Assembly: GCF_008086045.1 (NCBI RefSeq)
Contig: NZ_VSEY01000008.1
Location: 248,001-312,000 of the forward strand
Length of the DNA stretch: 64,000 bases
Reading direction: 5' to 3'
Origin: Nonomuraea sp. PA05
Lineage (GTDB): Bacteria; Actinomycetota; Actinomycetes; Streptosporangiales; Streptosporangiaceae
Shown: piece after piece, positions 18,934 through 27,539 of the stretch
Numbering within the stretch: position 1 is the first letter of the stretch
Layout: each line of letters opens with the position of its first letter
Made by a program: the position numbers and the translations under genes
Notes under the pieces: generated by a model
What the model saw: the letters and a program-made list of their open reading frames with translations, nothing else
What the model was told of the DNA's origin: nothing
Database searches by the model: none

Positions 18934-19679
18934 GCGGTCTCCTCGGTCTCACGAGCGGCCTGTGGCGGGATCTCGTGGGCTCGCAAGCCCTCCTCGCGCA
19001 TCCTGGCCAGGAAGCGGGGCAGCTCCTCGGCCGGTAACGTCACGGCCACGGTGGCCTGCGCGGCGGCGACCGGCGACGGCGCCACCGTGCTCTCCTTGAG
19101 GTGACCGTCCACCATCGACCAGTGACGCAGCCCGGGCAGCCCGCGCAGGCCGCCCTGGTGGTCGCTGGCGATGACGATGCCGCCCCGTCCCGCCACCTCG
19201 GTCGCGATCGCGGGCAGCGCCTCCCGGGTGTCGGCGTCGAGGCCGGCGAACGGCTCGTCCAGGATGAGCAGGCCAGGATCGGCCATCAGCGCCTGAGTCA
19301 GCCCCACCTTGTGCGCGCTGCCCTTCGACAGGTCGCCGAGCGGCGTGCCGAGCAGGTGCCCCATGTTGAGGCGTTCGATCCACGGCTCCCAGCGGGCGCC
19401 GCCGCGTACGCGGGACATGTGCCGCAGGTACGCCGTGACCGTGAACGGCTGGGCGGCGGGGAACCGGTCGGGCGCGAAGCCGACCACCGGCGGCCGGTCG
19501 GCGATCGTGCCCGTGGTGGGCCTGGCGAGGCCGGCCAGGAGCCGGAGCAGCGTGGACTTGCCCGCTCCGTTCGCGCCGGTCAGCTCGATCACGTCGCCGG
19601 GGGCGAGCGGGGCGTCGGCGTCTTCGATGACGAGAGGATCACGTCTTCGGTACCGGAAGGAAATCTTGGACAGGCGCAT
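18930..19679 (-). CDS. ABC transporter ATP-binding protein
   Basis: 249 aa. Walker A GANGAGKS, signature LSKGSAHKVGLTQAL, Walker B LLILDEPFAGLD and switch His in ASDHQGG. The signature LSKGS and the short (about 50 aa) C-terminal extension are typical of small exporters. It overlaps the permease start by 4 nt; the divergent DivIVA-domain gene starts 90 bp away. Confidence 0.88.
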   Translation of the reverse strand: MRLSKISFRYRRRDPLVIEDADAPLAPGDVIELTGANGAGKSTLLRLLAGLARPTTGTIADRPPVVGFAPDRFPAAQPFTVTAYLRHMSRVRGGARWEPWIERLNMGHLLGTPLGDLSKGSAHKVGLTQALMADPGLLILDEPFAGLDADTREALPAIATEVAGRGGIVIASDHQGGLRGLPGLRHWSMVDGHLKESTVAPSPVAAAQATVAVTLPAEELPRFLARMREEGLRAHEIPPQAARETEETA

Positions 19680-19769
19680 GATCCCGTAACGGTATATGTC
19701 GTGTCGCAGGCTCGGCGTAAAGGTCCGACAATGGAGGGACCCCCAGCACGAAACTCAAGAGGAGTGAGC

Positions 19770-20321
19770 TTGAACCGCTTTCCGCGCGTCATGGGTATGC
19801 GTTCAGGCTATGACCCCGTCGAGGTTGACGCCCTGATCGGGCGGATCGAGTCGACCCTCGGCAGAGGCTCTCACCTGTTGGAGCCCGTCACCGCCGACGA
19901 GGTCCGCACGGCCACGTTCCGCGCCAAGCGCGGTGGTTACCAGGAGACCGCCGTCGACTTCGCGCTCGAGGCGTTCGTGGTGGCGCTGGAGGCCCAGGCC
20001 AAGCGGCCCATCCGCCTGGCCATGGCCGAGCCCACCGGCGAGATGCTGCGCGAGCAGTGGTTCGAGACGCAGGCCGCGCGGGTCGAGCGGGTGGCCTTCC
20101 GTCCCGGCCGCATGGGCACCGGTTACAACGAGGACGAGATCGACGCGTTCCTCGACCGGATCGTGGCCACGTTACGCGGCACGACCGACTATCCGCTCAA
20201 GGCCAAGGAGGTGCGGGACGCGAAGTTCTCGACCGTGATGTTCAGGCCCGGGTATCTGATCGCCGACGTGGACGCGTTCCTCGCGGGCATCGCCGACGTC
20301 CTGGAGCAGCGGGCGCTGTAG
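19770..20321 (+). CDS. DivIVA-domain repeat protein
   Basis: 183 aa from TTG 19770, with AAGAGGAG 6 nt upstream. Three DivIVA-like N-domain units can be seen: FPRVMGMRSGYDPVEVDALI near the start, VAFRPGRMGTGYNEDEIDAFL in the middle and FSTVMFRPGYLIADVDAFL near the end. The last two have the classic Phe ... GY ... EVDAFL pattern, but there is no long coiled coil. DivIVA proteins mark poles and sites of curved membrane in actinomycetes. This short form is a cytoplasmic relative with an unknown role. Confidence 0.8.
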   Translation: MNRFPRVMGMRSGYDPVEVDALIGRIESTLGRGSHLLEPVTADEVRTATFRAKRGGYQETAVDFALEAFVVALEAQAKRPIRLAMAEPTGEMLREQWFETQAARVERVAFRPGRMGTGYNEDEIDAFLDRIVATLRGTTDYPLKAKEVRDAKFSTVMFRPGYLIADVDAFLAGIADVLEQRAL

Positions 20322-20470
20322 GCGGCGACTTCGACCTCGGCGAGCGGCCCGTGCTCCCGGCGGCTGCTCGATGCGATGAGCAGCTCGCGGCTCGAGGGGG
20401 TTACTCGACTGCGGCGAGCAGCCCCGTGTTCTAGGCGGTGGCTTCGACTGCGGCGAGCAGGCCGCGCAGG
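20322..20470. repeat. Duplicated 3' ends of the HAD gene
   Basis: The sequence CTTCGACTGCGGCGAGCAG at the end of the left-going HAD gene (coding LLAAVEA) recurs in degraded form at about 20402-20430 and 20329-20355. These look like remnants of local tandem duplication of the gene's tail. Confidence 0.5.
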
Positions 20471-21081
20471 TCGGGCTGGGTGTGCGGGACGATCGAGGCG
20501 TCGGCGGGCCGCATGCCGTGCCGGTTGATCCACACGCGACGCAGCCCCAGCCGATGCGCGGGCTCCATGTCGTGGAAGTAGCTCTGGGCCACGTGCACCC
20601 ACACCTCCGGCTCGTAGGAGCCCCTGAACAGCTCGAAGTGCGCGTCCGCCGGCTTGTACGCCCCCGCGTCCTCGGCCGTCACCACCGCCTCGAACGGCAC
20701 CGGCAGCCGCCGCCGCGTCCCGGCGATGAGGTCGCGGTCGCAGTTGGTCAGCAGCGCCAGCCGCCACCCCGCCTCGCGCAGCGCCGTCAGCTCGGCCCGA
20801 ACGTCGGGGAACACCGGCCAGTACGGCAGCGTCGTGGCCAGCACGCCGGCGTCGTCCGGGCCGAGATCCACCTTCTCCTCCTCGCACGCCCTGCGCAGCG
20901 TCTCGGCCAGCACGTGGCGGTAGCGCATCGCGGGGGACTCGGCCTGGACGAGGTGCTCATGCCGGTTGTACGCCTCCAGCAGCCGCGCCCCCTGCCCCGG
21001 CGCGATCAGTTCGGCGCTGGTGCCGATGCCGTGCCGCCAGTCGACCAGAGTCCCGAAACAGTCGAACGTAACCCATCGCAT
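20431..21081 (-). CDS. HAD-superfamily hydrolase, haloacid dehalogenase type II-like
   Basis: 216 aa from ATG 21081 (ATG 21090 is equally possible). HAD motif I is TFDCFGTLVDW with the nucleophile Asp near residue 6; Phe replaces the second Asp, as in 2-haloacid dehalogenases (D-x-Y-G-T). LLTNCDRD is motif II, YKPADAHF gives the motif III Lys, and SYFHDMEPA is motif IV-like. It may be a dehalogenase or a phosphatase with unusual chemistry. Start codons of this gene and the divergent GNAT gene are only about 10 bp apart. Confidence 0.82.
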   Translation of the reverse strand: MRWVTFDCFGTLVDWRHGIGTSAELIAPGQGARLLEAYNRHEHLVQAESPAMRYRHVLAETLRRACEEEKVDLGPDDAGVLATTLPYWPVFPDVRAELTALREAGWRLALLTNCDRDLIAGTRRRLPVPFEAVVTAEDAGAYKPADAHFELFRGSYEPEVWVHVAQSYFHDMEPAHRLGLRRVWINRHGMRPADASIVPHTQPDLRGLLAAVEATA

Positions 21082-21091
21082 GGATCCCATA

Positions 21092-21583
21092 ATGACGGTC
21101 ATGAGCATTTCCGTCCGTGATATCGGGCCCGATGACCTTCCGGTGGTCACCCGCGTCATCACCGGGAGCTGGGGCGGCACCACGCTGATGATCCTGGGCA
21201 GCGGCAGGCAGGTGGACGTGACGGAGCTGCCCGGCTTCATCGCCGAACTCGACGGTGAGGTGGCCGGGCTCGTCACGTACCTGGAGGACGAGGGCGCGGT
21301 GGAGATCGCCTCACTCGATGCGGTGATGCCCGGCAAGGGAGTGGGGAGGGCGCTGCTCGACGCGGTGCGGGCGGTCGCCGCCGAGCGGGGCGTGGCGCGG
21401 CTCTGGCTGATCACCACGAACGACAACACGCACGCCCTGCGCTTCTACCAGCGCTACGGGTTCGATCTCGTCGCCCTGCACAGGAACGCCATGGACCGGG
21501 TGCGCGCCATCAAGCCGAGCATCCCGGCCGAGGCCGACGGCATCCCGATCAGGCACGAGCTGGAGCTCGAACTTCTCCTGTAG
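21092..21583 (+). CDS. GNAT family N-acetyltransferase
   Basis: 163 aa from ATG 21092; ATG 21080 and ATG 21101 are in frame and no ribosome binding site discriminates. The fold shows ISVRDIGPDDLPVV, the acetyl-CoA loop MPGKGVGRALLDAVRAV, and the C-terminal strand with NTHALRFYQRYGFDLV. Transfers acetyl from acetyl-CoA to an unknown amine. Divergent from the HAD gene with almost no intergenic space. Confidence 0.85.
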   Translation: MTVMSISVRDIGPDDLPVVTRVITGSWGGTTLMILGSGRQVDVTELPGFIAELDGEVAGLVTYLEDEGAVEIASLDAVMPGKGVGRALLDAVRAVAAERGVARLWLITTNDNTHALRFYQRYGFDLVALHRNAMDRVRAIKPSIPAEADGIPIRHELELELLL

Positions 21584-21599
21584 GAGGACGCGGGTGGGC

Positions 21600-22619
21600 T
21601 CAGGCGGAGTGGGCAGGCTGGGTGGAGCGTGGGTGGCGGAGCAGGGCGACGATGACGGAGGTCACCGGGGCGGCCAGGAACGCGCCGGTGATCCCCGCGA
21701 TGACGCTGCCCACCGTGATCGCCACCAGGATGACCGCACCCGGCAGGTCGAGCGCCTTGCCGTAGATCTGGGGCGCCAGCACGTGCCCCTCGATCTGCTG
21801 CACCGCCACGGTCACCGCCACCACGATCAACGCCACCAGCCATCCCTTGGCCACGAGCGCCACCACGGCCGCCAGCAACCCCGCGAAGAACGCCCCCACC
21901 ACCGGCAGGAACGCCCCCACGAACGTCAGCACCGCCAGCGGCAGCGCTACCGGCACGCCCAAAATCCACAGCGAGATCCCGATGAAGAACGCGTCCACCA
22001 GCCCCACGATCGCGACCCCGTGGATGTAGCGGCCGATCACCGAGAAGATCAGGTCACCGGTCTCGGCCACGCGGGTCCGCATCCCGGCCGGCAGGAGCTC
22101 GACCAGCCAGCGGAAGAGCCGGTCGCCGGCGTGCACGAAGTACACCGACAGGATGATAGCCAGGACGGCGCCGACCACGATCTCGCCCACGGTCCTGACC
22201 CCGGCCAGCGCCCCGGTGGTGATCTGGCGGCCCTGCGTGGACAGGTACTCCCTGGCCTGCGCGACGAGCTGCTGGTCGTTCAGCCCCAGGTGGGACGCCA
22301 GCACGTGCAGGTCGTCGAGGACCTTGCCGACGCTGGCCCGCAGCTCCGACACGCTGGCCACCGTCGGCGGGACCACCAGCGCGATCAGCGCGCCGGCCAG
22401 CACCAGGCCGCCGACGAAGACGATCGTGGTGGCCGCGGCCCTGCCCAGGCCGCGTCTGCGCAGCCAGCGGGCCGGGGGGAGCAGCAGCGCGGTCAGGAAG
22501 ACGCCGATGATGATCGAGATGGCCACCGTCCGCACGTGGTAGAGGCAGAAGAAGGCCACCGCGATGACCGCCAACCACCCCAGCAGCCGCCACGGCCCCA
22601 TCCCGCTACCCCCGATCAT
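21600..22619 (-). CDS. AI-2E family transporter (PerM-like membrane protein)
   Basis: 339 aa; start ATG 22619, though ATG 22601 has a better ribosome binding site (GGGGGTAGCGGG). Seven or eight TM helices: an N-terminal hairpin, a periplasmic helical region (ASVGKVLDDLHVLASHLGLN) and the conserved C-terminal core (LVDAFFIGISLWILGVP, GAFLPVVGAFF, GHVLAPQIYGKAL). Family members export AI-2 or act as Na+/H+ antiporters; the function here is open. Confidence 0.85.
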   Translation of the reverse strand: MIGGSGMGPWRLLGWLAVIAVAFFCLYHVRTVAISIIIGVFLTALLLPPARWLRRRGLGRAAATTIVFVGGLVLAGALIALVVPPTVASVSELRASVGKVLDDLHVLASHLGLNDQQLVAQAREYLSTQGRQITTGALAGVRTVGEIVVGAVLAIILSVYFVHAGDRLFRWLVELLPAGMRTRVAETGDLIFSVIGRYIHGVAIVGLVDAFFIGISLWILGVPVALPLAVLTFVGAFLPVVGAFFAGLLAAVVALVAKGWLVALIVVAVTVAVQQIEGHVLAPQIYGKALDLPGAVILVAITVGSVIAGITGAFLAAPVTSVIVALLRHPRSTQPAHSA

Positions 22620-22751
22620 GCCTGGTCAGAGGCGTTCCCCCCGGTGATCGCGGGCAACCCTGATCAGGCGGGCGGGCTGGGGTGAGGAGGGAAGGGCCGG
22701 GCGGGTGTCTGGCGTACCGGGGTCAGGCGAGTCGGGGTGAGGCGGGCTGGG

Positions 22752-24599
22752 TCAGGTGGGTGGGGTGAGGTGGGGGCGTTGCGAGCGCTTGTTCGCCTCG
22801 TACGTCTCCCGCGCCGCATAAGTGGCACTCGTCGTGGCCACCTCCGCCACCGGCACGTCCCACCAGGCCTCCGAGGACGGCACGTCGTCGGCCATCCGGT
22901 CCGTGCGCACGTAGATGACCGTGGTCGAGGCGGCCGATCGGGCGGTGTCGAGCGCCTTGCGCAGGTCCGCGACGGTCTCGGGCCGCAGCACGGTGGCGCC
23001 CAGGCTGGCGGCGTTGGCGGCCAGGTCGACCGGCAGGGGCCCGCCGTCGCGGCGCTGGTAGGCGGTGCCGAGCCGCTCGGCGCCGACGCTCTCCGACAGG
23101 CGGCCGATGGAGGCGAAGCCGGAGTTGTCCACCAGCACCACGACCAGCTTGACGCCGTCGGAGACGGCCGTGACCAGCTCCTGCGCCATCATCAGGTAGG
23201 AGCCGTCACCCACCAGCACGAACACCTCGCGCTCCGGGGCGGCCAGCTTCACCCCCAGCCCGCCGGCGATCTCGTAGCCCATGCAGGAGTAGCCGTACTC
23301 CACGTGGTAGCTGCCGGGGCCGCTGGGCCGCCAGAGTTTGTGCAGGTCGCCGGGCATGGATCCGGCCGCGCACACCACCACGCCGTCGTCGCCCGCCGCC
23401 GCGTTGACGGCCCCGATGACGGCGGCCTGCGGGATCGGCGTGCCATCCAGCGCGTACGCGGCGTCCACGGCGGTGTCCCACGCCCGGGTCAGCTCGGCGG
23501 CGCGCTCACGGTAGGCGGCGGGCGTGCCGTGGCCCGCGCACGCTTTGGCCAGGTCGCTGAGGCCTTCGCGGGCGTCGGCGACGAGTTGCAGGCCGGAGAG
23601 CTTGGCGGCGTCGAAGCCGGTGATGTTGAGGTTCAGAAACGCGGCGTCCGGGGCGAAGATCGTGCGGGAGGCGGTGGTGAAGTCGCTGTAGCGGGTGCCG
23701 ACGCCGATGATCAGGTCGGCCTCGCGAGCCAGCGTGTTGGCGGCGGTGGTGCCGGTGGCGCCGATGGCGCCGAGCGCGAGCGGGTGACCGTACGGGAGTG
23801 CGCCCTTGCCCGCCTGCGTCTCGGCGACCGGGATGCCGCACGCCTCGGCGAACGCCTGGAGCTGGGCCGTGGCCTCGCTGTAGATCGTGCCGCCGCCCGC
23901 CACGATGATCGGGCGGGCCGCCGACCTGATCAGCTCGGCGGCGCGGGCCAGGGCAGCGCGTTCCGGGCGCGGCCTGGGGATGTGCCAGACGCGGCGGGCG
24001 AACAGCTCATCCGGCCAGTCGAACGCCTCCGCCTGCACGTCCTGCGGCAGCGCCAGCGTCACCGCGCCGGTCTCGGCCGGGTCGGTGAGCACCCGCATGG
24101 CGGCCAGCAGCGCGCTGGGGAGCTGTTCTGGGCGGTTGACGCGGTCCCAGTAGCGGGAGACGGGCTTGAAGCAGTCGTTGACGGAGATGTCGTACGAGCG
24201 CTGGTCCTCCAGCTCCTGGAGCACCGGGCCGGCGGCGCGGGTGGAGAAGATGTCGCCGGGCAGCAGCAGCACGGGCAGGCGGTTGATGGTCGCGCCGGCC
24301 GCGCCGGTGATCATGTTGGTGGCGCCGGGGCCGATCGAGGTGGTGCAGGCCAGCGTGGACAGGCGGTTGGCGGCGCGGGCGTAGGCGGCGGCGGTGTGCA
24401 CCATGGCCTGCTCGTTGCGGCTCAGGCGGTAGGGCAGGTCCTCGGTGGAGGTGGCGAGCGCCTGGCCCAGGCCGGCCACGTTGCCGTGGCCGAAGATGCC
24501 GGCGCAGCCGCCGAAGAACCGGCGTTCCGCCCCGTCGCGCTCGCTCCACTGGCGGGCCAGGAAGCGCACGACCGCCTGTGCGACGGTCAAACGGATCAC
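22752..24599 (-). CDS. iolD: 3D-(3,5/4)-trihydroxycyclohexane-1,2-dione hydrolase (IolD)
   Basis: 615 aa from GTG 24599; its GTG overlaps the iolB stop (24596-24598) by GTGA. ThDP-dependent enzyme that opens the ring of the inositol intermediate. It has the ThDP-binding C-terminal domain (VLVGDGSYLMMAQEL, DNSGFASIGRLSESVG), the middle domain (PIIVAGGGTIYSEA) and the N-terminal PYR domain (GIFGHGNVAGLGQAL). Last gene of the left-going iolC-aldolase-iolB-iolD operon. Confidence 0.93.
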   Translation of the reverse strand: MIRLTVAQAVVRFLARQWSERDGAERRFFGGCAGIFGHGNVAGLGQALATSTEDLPYRLSRNEQAMVHTAAAYARAANRLSTLACTTSIGPGATNMITGAAGATINRLPVLLLPGDIFSTRAAGPVLQELEDQRSYDISVNDCFKPVSRYWDRVNRPEQLPSALLAAMRVLTDPAETGAVTLALPQDVQAEAFDWPDELFARRVWHIPRPRPERAALARAAELIRSAARPIIVAGGGTIYSEATAQLQAFAEACGIPVAETQAGKGALPYGHPLALGAIGATGTTAANTLAREADLIIGVGTRYSDFTTASRTIFAPDAAFLNLNITGFDAAKLSGLQLVADAREGLSDLAKACAGHGTPAAYRERAAELTRAWDTAVDAAYALDGTPIPQAAVIGAVNAAAGDDGVVVCAAGSMPGDLHKLWRPSGPGSYHVEYGYSCMGYEIAGGLGVKLAAPEREVFVLVGDGSYLMMAQELVTAVSDGVKLVVVLVDNSGFASIGRLSESVGAERLGTAYQRRDGGPLPVDLAANAASLGATVLRPETVADLRKALDTARSAASTTVIYVRTDRMADDVPSSEAWWDVPVAEVATTSATYAARETYEANKRSQRPHLTPPT

Positions 24600-25438
24600 G
24601 AAGTCCTCCCGAACGGCAGTCTGGGGTCGATGGGCTGGGCGTCCCAGGAGGAGCGGATCCAGGTGTGGCGAGGGTCGTCGCAGAACGCCATCGAACGTTG
24701 CTCCGCGGGGCCTGCCAGGACGTTCAGGTAGTACAGGTCGTAGCCGGGCGCGGCCATGGAGGGGCCGTGGTAGCCGTAGGGGACGAGCACCACGTCGCCC
24801 GAGGAGACCTCGGCGAGGGTGTCGATGTGGCCGCGTTCTGAGGAGTAGACGCGCTGGTAGCCGATGCCCTGGTCGGCCACCTCGAAGTAGTAGATCTCCT
24901 CCAGGACCGCCTCGCCCTCGCCCGGGGTGTCGTGCTTGTGCGGGGGGTAGGAGGACCAGTTGCCGCCGGGGGTGAGCACCTCGACGGCCATGAGCTTGTG
25001 GCAGCCGCCGAAGGCGTCGGGGGAGCAGAAGTTGTTGACCTGGCGGGTGGCCTGGCCGGCGCCTCTGATCTCGACGGCCACCTCGGCGGCGGCCACGTAA
25101 CGCGGGGGGAGCGCCTGGGTGGCGCGGGCGGAGGGGAACGCGATGCGGCCCGCGCCCTCGACGGTCACCTGCGTAGAAATCGGGATATAGGCGAAATCGG
25201 AGGGGCTGTCGAACACCGAGGAGCGGCCGTTCAGCACGAACGTGTCGCCCGGGATGGAGACCGTGCACGAGCCTGCCAGGGGGAGAACGAGCATCTCCTC
25301 CTCGCCCGTGTCGAAGGACAGCGGGGCGTCCGTCAGATCCGCCACGCGCAGCCCCGAGTAGGTCCAGCCGGCCGCTGACGGGGTGATCTCGACCGACCAG
25401 GGGCCGCTGGCGGTCTTGCCGTACGGAAGGTGAGTCAT
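24596..25438 (-). CDS. iolB: 5-deoxy-glucuronate isomerase (IolB)
   Basis: 280 aa. Converts 5-deoxyglucuronate to 2-deoxy-5-keto-gluconate. The bicupin shows the metal-binding run NWSSYPPHKHDTPGEGEAVLEE with further ligands in YLNVLAG and YGYHGPSMA. It overlaps the aldolase stop by ATGA (25435-25438) and iolD by GTGA, so translation is coupled throughout. Confidence 0.94.
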   Translation of the reverse strand: MTHLPYGKTASGPWSVEITPSAAGWTYSGLRVADLTDAPLSFDTGEEEMLVLPLAGSCTVSIPGDTFVLNGRSSVFDSPSDFAYIPISTQVTVEGAGRIAFPSARATQALPPRYVAAAEVAVEIRGAGQATRQVNNFCSPDAFGGCHKLMAVEVLTPGGNWSSYPPHKHDTPGEGEAVLEEIYYFEVADQGIGYQRVYSSERGHIDTLAEVSSGDVVLVPYGYHGPSMAAPGYDLYYLNVLAGPAEQRSMAFCDDPRHTWIRSSWDAQPIDPRLPFGRTS

Positions 25439-26340
25439 GTGCGGGCCTCTCGTACCAGTGCGGCGGCGCCGTCCACCGCGGTCGCCACGTCGTCGTCGGG
25501 AGGGTAGAGCAGGGCGCGCCCGACGACGAGGCCGCGCACGCCGGGCAGGCTCAGCGCGCGGTGCCAGTCGGCGTAGGCGGCGTCGATGTCCGGCGGGTCG
25601 CCTCCCAGGAGCAGGGCGGGCAGCGTGGTCGCGGCCATCACCCGCTCCATCTCCGCCACGGCCGGGATCTTCAGCCAGGTGTAGGCCGAGGTGACGCCGA
25701 GCGCCTGGGCGACGCTGATCGCGCGGATCACGGCGTCGGGCGACAGGTCGTTGCGCAGGGCGCCCGACTCCGAGCGCAGCGACCAGAACGGCTCCACCAT
25801 GGCCACCAGCCGCCGCCTGGCCAGCTCGGTGACCGCGCGGGCGCAGGACTCCAGCGTCGTCACGGTGGCGTGGTCGGACGGGTCGATGCGGCAGAGCATC
25901 TTGCCGCCGTCGAGCCGCATGGTGTCGATGGCGGCGGCGTCGAAGCCGGTGAATCGGTCGTCCACCTCGAAGACCGAGCCCTGCAGCCCGCCGCGGTTCA
26001 TGGAGCCGAAGGCCAGCTTGCCCTCCAGGGCGCCCAGCAGCAGCAGGTCCTCCAGGACGTCGGGAGAGGCCAGGATGCCGCCCACGCCGGGCCTGGACAG
26101 CGCCAGCCGCAGGCGGTCGAGCAGATCCACGCGGCTGGCCATGGCGAAGGGCCGGTCACGCACGCCGAGTGCGCCGCGCGCCGGGTGGTCGGCGGCGATG
26201 ATCAGCAGCCGCTCGCCCTCACCCGGCAGGCCGCGGCGCTGCCGCCGGGCCGCGGCCGCGGCGATCTCCTCCGGCTGGGTGGCGCGGATGCGGGTGAGCC
26301 GCCCGTAGTCGGCCGACCGGGACAACGCGATGTCGCTCAA
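25435..26340 (-). CDS. Cgl0159-family (beta/alpha)8 aldolase-like protein
   Basis: 301 aa from TTG 26340, which overlaps the iolC stop by TTGA. An in-frame longer reading exists but runs inside iolC. Resembles the DeoC/LacD-type aldolases found in actinobacterial iol clusters (RLLIIAADHPARGALG, DGGKMLCRIDPSD, AMVEPFW, YTWLKIPAV, GLVVGRALLYP). The Lys in WLKIP sits where a class I aldolase Schiff-base Lys would be. It probably replaces IolJ, cleaving 2-deoxy-5-keto-gluconate-6-phosphate to malonate semialdehyde and DHAP; that is inference. Confidence 0.82.
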   Translation of the reverse strand: MSDIALSRSADYGRLTRIRATQPEEIAAAAARRQRRGLPGEGERLLIIAADHPARGALGVRDRPFAMASRVDLLDRLRLALSRPGVGGILASPDVLEDLLLLGALEGKLAFGSMNRGGLQGSVFEVDDRFTGFDAAAIDTMRLDGGKMLCRIDPSDHATVTTLESCARAVTELARRRLVAMVEPFWSLRSESGALRNDLSPDAVIRAISVAQALGVTSAYTWLKIPAVAEMERVMAATTLPALLLGGDPPDIDAAYADWHRALSLPGVRGLVVGRALLYPPDDDVATAVDGAAALVREART

Positions 26341-27275
26341 GAGCGCGCCCCGTTCAGCAGGTCTTCCACCTCTGAGGTGGACGGCATGGCGTCGGCGCAG
26401 GCCAGGCGGGCGGCCACGTACGCGCCCGCCGCGTTGGCGAAGCGGAGCGTGCGCTCCAGCGGCCAGCCGCGCAGCAGGCCGAGGCAGAGGGCGCCGCCGA
26501 ACGCGTCTCCCGCGCCGATCCCGTTGACCACCTTCACCTCCATGGGCTCCACCCAAGCGCTCTCCTCGGAGGTACGCGCGAAAACCCCTTCCGGGCCCAT
26601 TTTCACGATCGCGAGCCGTACGCCGGCGTCGAGCAGGGCCTGCGCGGCGGCCTCAGGATCGCGTACGCCGACCGCGACCTCCACCTCCTCCAGGTTCCCC
26701 ACGGCCACGTCCGCCAGCGGCAGCATGCCGCGCGCCGCCTCGTGGGCCGCCTCGCGCGACTCCCACAGCACCGACCGGTAGTCGAGGTCGAACACCGTCC
26801 ACCCGGACGTGCGCGCCGACAGGGCGGCGGCGTGGGTGGCGGCGCTCGGCTCCTGGCTCAGCCCGGTCAGCGAGAACCAGAACAGCCCGGCTGCCGCGAT
26901 CGCGTCCAGGTCGAGCACCGACGGGGAGATCTGCAGGTCGGGCGGGTGCTCGCCGCGGTAGAAGTAGATCGGGAAGTGGTCGGGAGGGAAGATCTCGCAG
27001 AACGTGACGGGCGTGGGCCGGCCCTCGACGGTGGTCACGAAGGCGTCGTCCACGCCGAAGCCGCGGATCGCCCGGCGCACGTAGTCGCCGAACGGGTCGG
27101 CCCCCACGCCGGTGATCACCGCGGAGCGCAGCCCGTGGCGGGCCGCCGCGACGGCGACGTTGGTGGGGCTGCCGCCGAGGAACTTGCCGAAGGTCTCGAC
27201 GTCGGCCAGGCCGACCCCGGTCTGCAGCGGATAGACGTCGACGCCGGAGCGGCCGATCGTGATCAGGTCGTACAA
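26337..27275 (-). CDS. iolC: 5-dehydro-2-deoxygluconokinase (IolC), PfkB family
   Basis: 312 aa. I prefer TTG 27275 because GGAGG lies 5 nt upstream; GTG 27281 overlaps that site and is unlikely. ATP-dependent phosphorylation of 2-deoxy-5-keto-gluconate. PfkB signatures: GGSPTNVAVAAARHG near residue 34 and NGIGAGDAFGGAL with catalytic Asp in the C-terminal third. First gene of the left-going operon; its promoter faces the sugar ABC operon and carries TGTCATGACA. Confidence 0.93.
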   Translation of the reverse strand: MYDLITIGRSGVDVYPLQTGVGLADVETFGKFLGGSPTNVAVAAARHGLRSAVITGVGADPFGDYVRRAIRGFGVDDAFVTTVEGRPTPVTFCEIFPPDHFPIYFYRGEHPPDLQISPSVLDLDAIAAAGLFWFSLTGLSQEPSAATHAAALSARTSGWTVFDLDYRSVLWESREAAHEAARGMLPLADVAVGNLEEVEVAVGVRDPEAAAQALLDAGVRLAIVKMGPEGVFARTSEESAWVEPMEVKVVNGIGAGDAFGGALCLGLLRGWPLERTLRFANAAGAYVAARLACADAMPSTSEVEDLLNGARS

Positions 27276-27318
27276 CAGCACCTCCAGGGACGGAGCTCAC
27301 CTCGTCACTATGGCATAT

Positions 27319-27328
27319 TGTCATGACA
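27319..27328. promoter_or_regulatory. IolR-type operator, iolC side
   Basis: The perfect palindrome TGTCATGACA lies 44 bp upstream of iolC TTG. It fits the motif KGWCHTRACA that I recall as reported for the GntR-type repressor IolR of Corynebacterium glutamicum. The surrounding GAATGTCATGACA is shared with the second copy in opposite orientation. Confidence 0.7.
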
Positions 27329-27378
27329 TTCGGATGTCCGCTATGTTGCGGATCACGTCCCGTCAGAGTCCACGGTTG

Positions 27379-27406
27379 TTCACTACCCGGCATCCCGGGT
27401 AGTGAA
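27379..27406. promoter_or_regulatory. Perfect 12-bp inverted repeat between the two operators
   Basis: TTCACTACCCGG, 4-nt loop CATC, CCGGGTAGTGAA. It lies midway between the divergent operons. It could be a second regulator's site or a hairpin that insulates the two promoters; no T-run follows on either side. Confidence 0.65.
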
Positions 27407-27482
27407 GATCGCCCCCGCGCCGGCATCGGCGCAGCATGCGGGCACGTCCTCGAATTTCGGCCAGGTCTTTACGTCATATGAA

Positions 27483-27492
27483 TGTCATGACA
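27483..27492. promoter_or_regulatory. IolR-type operator, ABC-transporter side
   Basis: Second TGTCATGACA, 47 bp before the binding-protein ATG, within GAATGTCATGACATATTG. Near-symmetric placement with the first copy implies joint repression of both operons by one regulator encoded outside this window. Confidence 0.7.
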
Positions 27493-27539
27493 TATTGGCC
27501 CATGGCCTCCTCCCTTTAGGACTACGTCGGAGGGTTTGC

